Of a stretch of DNA of 64,000 nt, positions 55,775 to 64,000 are shown piece after piece. Source of the DNA: Myotis daubentonii. Lineage: Eukaryota > Chordata > Mammalia > Chiroptera > Vespertilionidae. Location: contig NC_081842.1 of NCBI RefSeq assembly GCF_963259705.1, positions 89,634,433 through 89,698,432 of the forward strand, in the 5' to 3' direction. A program made the position numbers and the translations under genes. The notes beneath the pieces are model-generated. The model saw nothing but the letters and a program-made list of their open reading frames with translations, had not been told where the DNA came from and ran no database searches. How positions within the stretch are numbered: the stretch's first letter is position 1; every line of letters begins with the position of its first letter.

Positions 55775-58389
55775 GATTCATTTTGGCAGGCATAAATAAT
55801 CTGGGTCTTTGGTTTTACGGGGTGGGTGAGGGAATTCCAATTAAGTCTGTAAATCAGAGGACACTGGAACTACATATCAGTGATCTTTTTTATCCACTTG
55901 CTCTCTTCTGTCCTAAGAATAAACAGTGGAATTTGCTGAGAGTCAAAATAGAAACCCCAAGAATCTCTGGAAATCATGGAAGGGACTGGGCTTCCACATG
56001 ACTGGGCTCTCATTTATGGTTATCCACTACACAGTTTCAGGTAGGAATGTAAGCTCCTGGTGCTTCCCAAATGCCTTTTACTTAAAGAGCCAAAAGATTG
56101 TAGTGATAAGGTACAAAATACTAAAAAAAGCAGAAACTATTGAGGTTAGAGGAGACATTTGGTGGGAAAATATAAATGGGCATGGATCATTATATTTTCC
56201 AAAAAATTCATTAGAGGATTTGATTTTTTTGAGGTTATATGCTAAGAAGGTAATTAATTAATCCATAAATATTTACTAAGTGCTTACATAATAAGAATGT
56301 CTAAAAATGGAAAATGTCTCAGATACTGTCTCAGCCCACAAGTGCTTACATTCTCATTGGATAAGAAAAATGCTTCTAATACTTATTTTTTAGAACACAT
56401 TACTAGCAATGTCAAAGGCATGTGGCATAGACAGCAAGAGGCATAAGACTTCAGAGCTTGCCGATATACTGTGTGCTTTTATTATTGAAAATATATTTCA
56501 ATGTTTTGTAAGCATAGGTATAGAAACAAATTTATCCACAGAATCAAAGACAAAAAATATATTTACATATTTATATTGGGATTATAGATTTTTGAGCAAA
56601 TAATAAACTGTTTTTAGAAAATTTTTGGAGATGACTTCCAAATTTTTGCTTAGCAAATCTATGACAATCTTCCCTACATCTAGCCTTATTTATTTATGCT
56701 AAGTTGTAAGTCAATAAGTCCATTTTTTCTTAATTCTTAAGGAATTTAGGAAAACAGAAAACTCCTTCTCTTAACTAATTCTAAAATCATAACTTGCATA
56801 TTTCTTTATTTTATTTTTATATTCCAACTCATTCATTTGAACAATAAAATAAATGAGATGGGGTGGGGATGAGGGAAGATAGGTGGTAAGGATGTAAGGA
56901 AAAGACCAAGTAGCCAAGTTGGGACATAAGGATAACTGTAAAAATTCAGCCTTAAAGTAAAAAAGCAAGGTTAAGATCATCTTGAATCAATTCAATAAAA
57001 CTAAATCAACACCATTTTATCTGAGCTTTTCTAAAAACTGCCAAAGGGAAAAAAACAAAACAAAAACAGCACACATACATTAATGAAGTCACTTTTTTTC
57101 TCTTCCAGGAGAACGTGTGGTCATCAAATTTTTTTCATCTGTATTTTGTCATCTGGATGCTGATTTGCTAAGGACCACAGAGCATACCAGTATGGCGACA
57201 AAACTGGATCCAAAGTTTAACTCACACTGATCATTTTCCTCTTTTTCTGTTGAGACAAAAGTTTGCCACTTTTTGACCAAATGAAGATTATTATCACAGA
57301 GACTATCTAATTTTTAACAAATTCTTCTAATATAGGAGTAGGAACATTTCTTTAAATATCATAGCAGCTTAAAATTTTTGATGGATCAATAACCCTATAT
57401 TAATCAAGAGAATTTGAAAGTCAGCTATGTGTAGTAAATTTTATTTGTGGTTAAAATTATACAATATAGTGGTTTAAATAGATTCATATGTACAAACTAA
57501 TAACAAATCCTATTTGTTTATGTATATAATTATAGTTAATATTGAATTATTCCTAGATAAATAAGAGTTTTAATTAATATAGGAGTTAAACACAAAAGAA
57601 CATGTGAATAAATCTAAGGTGTCATAGGGTTTGTTTTGCTTTTTTCTCAGGTATTGTCCTACGTAGAATATATAACTTGCTACTACACACACAAACATAC
57701 ACACACAATGTATATGTATCAGAAATGTATCATATATCACATATATGTGTACATATATGCTAAATAAAGTATAAACTTCTCCATATTAAAAGGTACATTT
57801 GGTAAAATTTATAAAGCATTTTTATTCATAATTAAAAGAATTTTATGTATATATATAATTCCAGTAAGATTTGAATGCATTATACACACTTTTTCATGTA
57901 TGAGTGTGCAATGGAAATTTTATGATCTTTTTCTGCCATCTAGTGGTATAATCAACAGTTTGTTTTTTTGTTTTTAAAGGCAAGTGTAAAACTTACTGAA
58001 TTGGAATCAGAGATTTAGGTCATTTAATAAATATAAAGTTTTAAAAAAACAAAAATAGAAATTTAATGTGTCTATTACATGGTACTTATATATTATCTAG
58101 TCAATTGCAAAGTTTTTACGGCCTCTCTTGTTTCTTACACAAAATGTAAACTTTAGGGTCAGAAAGAGCTAGATTTGGCTATTGCCCTAAAATCCTAATC
58201 TCCCAAGTAAAACACCAAAGAAACTAAATGTAAAATATTGTAATGTGATGTTTTAAAATTCTAGCAAGCTCTCACATATAGTTTCAGCATCTACAATTGT
58301 ATAGCACTTACTATGTAGCAGATATTTTTGGGTTTTTTAAGCAGTTGTACATGCACCAGTTCTTTATGGTACATATCTTGAATGAAAAT
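55775..58389. other. Host intergenic DNA
   Basis: No gene recognised. At about 56258-56380 'ccataaatatttactaagtgctta...cagcccacaagtgcttacattctcattgg' resembles an inverted LINE2 tail. TA/CA-rich patches occur near 57680-57780. Confidence 0.45.
57933..57946 (-). promoter_or_regulatory. CTCF-core-like motif in host DNA
   Basis: The minus strand reads CCACTAGATGGCAG, matching CCASYAGRKGGCRS at all 14 positions, outside any recognised transposon. Chance matches are possible in 64 kb. Confidence 0.35.
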
Positions 58390-58404
58390 GTATATGGCAT
58401 CATT

Positions 58405-60055
58405 TTTATATACCAAAAATGATCTCTTTTTAAAAAAATACAATCCCTTTTACCATTGTAACGACAACAAAAAAAGATACCTAGGAATAAACTTAACCAA
58501 AGAGGTAAAAGACCCATACTCAGAAAAGTATAGGACATTGAAGAAAGAGATAGAGGAAGATATAAATAACTGGAATCATATGCCATATTCATGGGTAGGA
58601 AGAATTAACATCATTAAAATGTCTATACAACCCAAAGCAATCTATAGATGCAATGCAATTTCTATTAAAATACCAATGGTATAGTTCACAGATCTAGAAC
58701 AAATAATCTGAAAATCTATATGGGACCAAAAAAGACCCCAAATAGCTCCAGCAATATTGAGAAAGAAAAACAAAGTTGGAGGGATCACAATACTGGACAT
58801 CAAGCTATAATACAAAGCCACTATAATCAAAATGGCCTGGTACTAGCACATGAACACGCATATAGATCAATGGAACAGAATAGAGAACACAGAAATCAAC
58901 CCAAGCCATTACACTCAATGAATATTTGACAAAGGTAGTAAGAACATTCACTGGAGTCAAGACAGTCTCTTCAATAAATGGTGCTGAGAAAATTAGACAA
59001 ATACATGCAAAAATATGAAACTAGACCACCAAACTTACACCATACACAAAAATAAACTCAAAATGGATAAAAGACTTAAGTGTAAATTGTGAAACCACAA
59101 AAATGAGGAAAACAGGTAGCAAAATCTTAGACATCTCATGTAGCAGAATTTTCACTGATATCTCTCCTAGGTCAAGAGAAACAAAGGAAAAAAGAAACAA
59201 ACGAGACTACATCAAAATAAAAAGCTTCTGCACAGCAAAAGAAATCATCCTCAAAATGCAAAGAGAACCCACTGTATTGGAAAACATATTTGCCAATGAT
59301 ACATTGGATAGGGAACTAATTTCTAAAATATTAAAATAACTCATAAAACTCAACAAAAGAAAGAAAACAATCCAGTTAAAAAATGGGCAGCCTAGAAGGT
59401 GTAGTTCAGTGGCTGAGCATTGACCTATGAACCAGGCGGTCCAGGTTCGATTCCTGATCAGGGCACATGATGGGGTTGCGGGTTCAATCCCCAGTGTGGG
59501 GTATGCAGGAGGCATCTGATCAATAATTCTTTCTCACCATTGATGTTTCTATCTCCCTTCCTCTCTGAAATTAATAGAAAATATATTTTAAACCTAATAA
59601 ATAAAAGTAAAAATGAAAAATGGGCAAAGGTCCTAAATAGACATTTATCCAAAGAGGACATACAGAGGGCCAAGAGACATATGAAAAAGTGTTCAAAGTC
59701 ACTAATCATCAGAGAAATGTAAATTAAAACCACAATGAGGTATCACCTTAGACCTGAAAGATAGGCTACCATCAATAAATCAACAAACAGCAACTGCTGA
59801 TGAGGATGTGGAGAAAAGGGAACCCTCGTGCACTGCTGGTGGGAATGCAGACGGGTGTAGCCACTGTGGAAAACAGTATGGATTTTTCTCAAAAAGTTAA
59901 AAGTGTAACTGAAATTTAACACAGTGATCCCACTTCTAGTAGAAGTGCTATTTACAATAGCTAAGATCTGGAAACAGCCCAAGTGCCCATCAGTAGGTGA
60001 GTAGATAAAAAGCTGGTACATTTACACCATGAAATACTATGCAGCAGTGAAAAAA
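58405..60055 (+). pseudogene. L1 ORF2 C-terminal relic
   Basis: Pieces of 60-100 codons in shifting frames: '[22 protein letters not shown]', 'KIKSFCTAKEIILKMQREP', and, after the SINE, '[16 protein letters not shown]'. No RT catalytic motif lies in the copied part. Confidence 0.85.
59378..59626 (+). mobile_element. Ves SINE nested in L1
   Basis: SINE body 59390-59615: 'gtgtagttcagtggctgagc' (A box), 'ggttcgattcctgatcaggg' (B box), Ves body, CT tract and A-rich tail. The L1 sequence aaaaatgggca is duplicated on both sides (59379-59389, 59616-59626). Confidence 0.95.
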
Positions 60056-60436
60056 AGATCTCTTACTCTTTCAGATACGATGGGGGACCTGGAGAGTATT
60101 ATGCTAAGTGAAATAAGCCACTCAGAGAAAGACAAGTAGCACATAATTTCACTTATAAGTGGAGTGAACAAAATAAACCAACAAACAAAATAAGACCAGA
60201 GACATGGAAGAATGGCACAGACTGGCAGATCTCAGAGGGAAGGAGGTAGGTGGAGCTGGAAGAGATTAACTAAATAATTTATATCCCTATATGCATAACC
60301 CAAGGACACAGATAGTATATCAGTGAAGGCCAGGGTGGGGTGGGAACTGGTGGAGGGGGAGCAATGGGGAAAATTGGAGGACATCTGTAATACTCTAAAC
60401 AATAAAGATAAATTTTAAAAAGGTATATGCATCATT

Positions 60437-60898
60437 GAATTTTGTTGTCTCCATTCTAACTTTAGAAATTATTTGCTTCTAAAATCAGAAAAGCAATAGT
60501 TGAAGTGATTTAGAAGCCTGCAATATAGAAGGAAGAAAGACTATTGGCTGCACATTCAATCTCTTCTGTCTTCCATGGAGTTTACCTTCTTTAGTGAGAG
60601 AGAAGCCACAAGTGAAAGCAGGTGTAAGTGGTTTCAATATAAATGACATAAACAGAGAGCACTATGAATTTCTAAAATCAGACACATCAAAATGAAGAGT
60701 TCAGTCATGTGGACTACTTAAAATGCTCATCATATTCAAGGATACTATTGACAAATTAATTCACTGCCTTTGAAATGTTTGCTCAGAAAATAGAGCTTGT
60801 TGTCAATCATTGGCTCTGCCCAATACATTTTCTTTTGTGAACAAAGTCTGGTGTATATGAAAAACCCACTGGGTCTTTCTGTCATCTCAAGCAAAGAG
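60437..60898. other. Host intergenic DNA, nothing recognised
   Basis: No gene or repeat seen. Confidence 0.45.
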
Positions 60899-61156
60899 AA
60901 GCAACTTTCCATTTTTGTTTTCTTTTTCTTTTTTTAATATATTTTTTATTGATTTCAGAGAGGAAGGGAGAAGGAGAGAGATAGAAACATCAATGATGAG
61001 AGAATCATTGATCAGCTGCCTCCTGCATGCCCCATACTGGGGATCGAGCCCGGAACCCAGGCATATGCCCTTGACTGGAATCGAACCTGGGACTCATCAG
61101 TCTGCAGGCCAATGCTCTATCCACTGAGCCAAGCCGGCCAGGGCACAAGCAACTTT
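60899..61156 (-). mobile_element. Ves SINE with 10-bp target duplication
   Basis: SINE 60909-61146 on the minus strand: T-rich tail, GA-rich tract, Ves body, B box 'ggaatcgaacctggg', A box 'tccactgagccaagccggcc'. The duplication aagcaacttt lies at 60899-60908 and 61147-61156. Confidence 0.95.
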
Positions 61157-61417
61157 TCTTCATGTAATGGAAGTATATTCATACAAATATTAAAATTTCC
61201 TGGAATGTGGAGACGATTGATAACACCCACTATGCAAAAGGAAATTCATTATAAAAAGAACATAAACACATGATGTTTTTGTCTTCATATTAATAGAAAA
61301 GAGAAATAAATATATAGATTATTATATATTTCTTTGAGAAAGTCATTTATTCATTCATTAAAATTCATTAATTTTTCTACATTTAATTTTAAAAATGACT
61401 ATTTGGCTTATATATAA

Positions 61418-62115
61418 CTAGAGGCCCGGTGCACAAAAATTTGTGCACTCGGGGGGAAGGGGAAGTCCCTCAGCCCAGCCTGTGCCCTCTCACAATCTGG
61501 GACCCCTCGGGAGATTAAGCCCTGCTGGCTTAGGCCTGCTTCCGGGTGGCAGAGGGCAGGCCCAATCCCTAGGTGCAGCCCCTGGTCGGGCTCAGAGCAG
61601 GGCCGACTGGGGAGTTGGGGCGCCATCACTGTCATGCACAGAGCAGGGCGGATCAGGGGGTTGTGGTGCCACCCCTGTCACATACAGAGCAGGGCCCATC
61701 AGGGGAGTTGGGGCTCCTTACACTTTCATGCACAGAGCAGGGTCGATCAGGGAGTTGGGGAGCTCCCCCCTGTCACACAGAGAGCAGGGTCGATCAAGGC
61801 GTTGGGGAGCTCCCCCCTGTCATTCACAGAGTAGGGCTGATCAGGGGGTTGGGGGGCCGCCATTCTCACACTCAGGGCAGGGCCGAAGGGGATGTTATGG
61901 CTCTACGCCGTCACACACAGAGCAGGGCCCGTGTGTGTGTGGGGGGGGGTTTGGGGGCGCTGCACCCTGTCACACACAGAGCATGGCCGATCAGGGGGTT
62001 GGGGTGCCGCACCCTGTCACACACAGAGCCGCAGGGTGATCAGGCAGTTTGGGCGCTGCCCCGAGTCACGCTGATCACGGTGCTGAGAGGCATATTACCC
62101 TTTTACTATATAGGA
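61418..62115 (-). mobile_element. Helitron unit B (minus)
   Basis: Hairpin GTGCACAAATTTTTGTGCAC and CTAG end at 61418 after A61417; 5' terminus TCCTATATAGTAAAAGGG at 62115. About ten minisatellite units; a G run sits near 61940. The 198- and 181-codon frames over this stretch are repeat artefacts in overlapping frames. Confidence 0.9.
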
Positions 62116-62751
62116 TAGAGGCCTGGTGCATGGGTGGGGCTGGCTGGATTGCCCTGAAGGGTGTCCTGGATCAGGGTGGGGGTCCCCACTGGGGTGCCTG
62201 GCCAGCCTGGGTGAGGGGATGATGGCTGCTTGCAGCTGGTCACACACCCTTCAGGGTGGGGGTCCCCACTGGGGTGCCTGGCCAGTCTGGGTGAGGGGAT
62301 GAGGGCTTTTTTCAGGCTGGCGGGTGACTGAAACTCCCAACTGCTCCTTTTTATCTTTTATTTTTTTTATTCTGGGCCAGCTTTAGCTCTGGCTCCAGCT
62401 CTGAGGCCTCTACTGCTGAAAGCAGGTATCTGGTTTGTTTGGGTTCTATATTTGAAACAATGTATAACTCCAGCTCTGAGATCCCGGCTGTCTGAAAGCA
62501 GGTTTCTGGGGTTTTGTTTAGCTTCTGTATTTGTTACAATGTTTCAAACTGCAAGCTCAGAGGCCGGCAAGGCAGGCGAGGAACATTGGTTCCCTCCATC
62601 ACTGAAGCAAGCAAGCCTCATGTTAGCTTCCACATGCCTGGCTGCTGGCTGCCATCTTGGCTGGCAGTTAATTTGCATATCGCCTTGATTAGCCAATGGG
62701 AAGGGTAGCGGTCATATGCTAATTACCATGTTTCTCTTTTATTAGGTAGGA
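62116..62751 (-). mobile_element. Helitron unit A (minus)
   Basis: TCCTACCTAATAAAAGAG at 62751 before T62752; internal 3' end GGCCTCTA joined to B at 62115/62116. CCAAT/octamer/YY1-like module near 62650-62700 and A-rich tract near 62360. No hairpin next to its 3' end. Confidence 0.9.
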
Positions 62752-63020
62752 TTAGCATCAGTAATGTAATTTTTACACCTTTATATGACAGCTTGAAAGG
62801 AAATTACAATTTTTATAAAACTAATAGTGACCCAGTGCATAGATTCGTACACATTCAAAGGAAATTAATTAGAAGAAATATTTTAATATCACTATTTGCC
62901 CTCTCTCTATAATAGAAGTGTCAACTAAATTCATGATCGATAATGACAGATCTAAACACATGCATGCGATTAGTACCAGTAAGAGCTTTATATGTATCAC
63001 ACATGCAAGAGTCAACTTAG

Positions 63021-63056
63021 ACTCTCTCTCTCTCTCTCTCTGTATATATATATATA
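63021..63056. repeat. (CT)n-(TA)n microsatellite at a Helitron 3' end
   Basis: About 20 bp of CT then about 14 bp of TA, immediately left of the CTAG terminus at 63057. Confidence 0.9.
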
Positions 63057-63392
63057 CTAGAGGCCTGGTGCACATAAATTTGTGCACTTGGGGGGAAGGG
63101 GGGGTCCCTCAGCCCGGCCTGTGCTCTCTCGCAGTCTGGGACCCCTGGGGAGATAACGACCTGCTGGCTTAGGCCTGCTCCCGGGTGGCAGAGGGCAGGC
63201 CCAATCCCTAGGTGCAGCCCCTGGTCAGGCTCAGAGCAGGGCCGATTGGGGAGTTGGGGCACCACCCCTGTCATACACAGAGCAGGGCCGATCAGGGTGC
63301 TGCCCCCTGTCACGCTGATCCCTGTGCCAGGAGGCCTCGCGGCTCTGCTGATCCAGGTCCTGGGAGGCATATTACCCTTTTACTATATAGGA
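63057..63392 (-). mobile_element. Helitron unit B (minus), minimal array
   Basis: CTAG at 63057 after A63056; 5' terminus TCCTATATAGTAAAAGGG at 63392. Only about two minisatellite units remain (63230-63300), so the unit is 336 bp against 1149 bp at 13688. The unique flanks of the array are kept. Confidence 0.9.
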
Positions 63393-64000
63393 TAGAGGCC
63401 TGGTGCACGGGTGGGGGCCAGCTGTTTTGCCCTGAAAGGTGTCCTGGATCAGGGTGGGGTCTCCACTGGGGTGCCTGGCCAGCCTGGGTGAGGGGATGAT
63501 GGCTGTTTGCAGCTGGTCACACACCCTTCAGGGTGGAGATCCCCACTGGGGTGCCTGGCCAATCTGGGTGACGGGCTGAGGGCTGTTTTCAGACTGGCAG
63601 GTGACTGAAGCTCCCAACCGCTCCTTTTTTCTTTTTTTTAAATTCTGGGCCAGCTTTAGCTCTCAGGCTCCAGCTCTTAGGCCTCTGCTGCTGAAAGCAG
63701 GTTTCTGGCCTTTGTTTACCTTCTGTATTTGAAATAATGTTGCGATCCTACTGGCTAAAGCCCGGCGACTAACGCAGGTTTCCTGGGTTTTGTTTAGCTT
63801 CTACATTTGTAACATAGTTGCTTAGAGTTGTAGCTCAGAGGCCGGCAGCGGCAGGCAGGGAACATTGGAGTCCTCTGTCACTGAAGCAAGCAAGCCTCAT
63901 GTTAGTTTCAAGCTGCCTGGCTGCCGGCTGCCATCTTGGCTGGCAGTTAATTTGCATATTGGCCTGATTAGCCAATGGGAAGGGTAGCGGTCATATGCTA
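63393..64000 (-). mobile_element. Helitron unit A (minus), running off the window
   Basis: Joined to B at 63392/63393 by the GGCCTCTA | TCCTATATAG junction. CCAAT/octamer/YY1-like module near 63930-63985. The outer 5' TC lies just beyond the window edge. Confidence 0.9.

Larger units (their letters stand above)
58390..60436 (+). mobile_element. 5'-truncated L1 (about 1.8 kb of L1) with nested SINE
   Basis: gtatatggcatcatt (58390-58404) and gtatatgcatcatt (60423-60436) are the target duplication with one indel. Plus-strand L1 runs from the ORF2 region after RT ('[15 protein letters not shown]', '[18 protein letters not shown]') through the C-terminus and 3' UTR to 'acaataaagataaattttaaaaa'. 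A Ves SINE interrupts it at 59390-59615. Several stops and shifts. Confidence 0.9.

Noticed and set aside
61443..62118. 198- and 181-codon plus-strand frames
   Set aside because: Same minisatellite artefact in another B copy, on the antisense strand of the element.

Overview
This window looks like non-coding nuclear DNA from a vesper bat (Vespertilionidae, Myotis-like). Two kinds of evidence point there. Six tRNA-derived Ves-type SINEs are present, with A and B boxes and (CT)-rich tails. There is also a very high load of Helibat-type Helitrons, rolling-circle transposons that among mammals are essentially known only from vesper bats. I recognise no host protein-coding exon. The longest open frames are phantom frames inside GC-rich Helitron minisatellites or relics of transposon proteins.

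Layout. 1-10.7 kb: AT-rich host DNA with old LINE2 pieces, a retroposed 5' half of tRNA-Gly(UCC), a Helitron pair at 3.0-4.1 kb, an L1 with an inverted 5' end (5.0-6.7 kb) that carries a solo ERV LTR, a Ves SINE, a small Helitron and a mariner-type MITE. 10.76-15.08 kb: a head-to-tail Helitron array that starts with a broken autonomous RepHel element and continues with non-autonomous units called here A, B and C. 15-31.6 kb: mostly host DNA with old L1 and MLT1 LTR relics, a second solo ERV LTR, SINEs and five single Helitrons. 31.6-41.7 kb: two Helitrons, then an L1 (33.77-41.66 kb) flanked by an 18-bp target duplication and split by four separate Helitron insertions. 43.5-44.75 kb: an A-B Helitron. 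47.6-52.9 kb: an L1 whose whole ORF2 is inverted relative to its 3' end, with Helitrons at the junction. 53-61 kb: host DNA, a tiny twin-primed L1, a 2-kb L1 with a nested SINE, and another SINE. 61.4-64 kb: two more A-B Helitrons, the last running off the edge.

By my boundaries Helitron sequence covers about 18.8 kb (about 29%) of the window. Most copies sit exactly between A and T, begin TC and end CTAG after a hairpin. The main new-looking observation is that unit A is never alone. In all eight copies its 3' end has lost the terminator hairpin and is joined directly to the 5' end of another Helitron. In seven of these the partner is B, at essentially the same junction. This suggests a read-through composite that now amplifies as one element. 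The Helitrons also carry a CCAAT/octamer module near the 5' end and, in family C, a full CTCF-core match, so they may spread regulatory sites.
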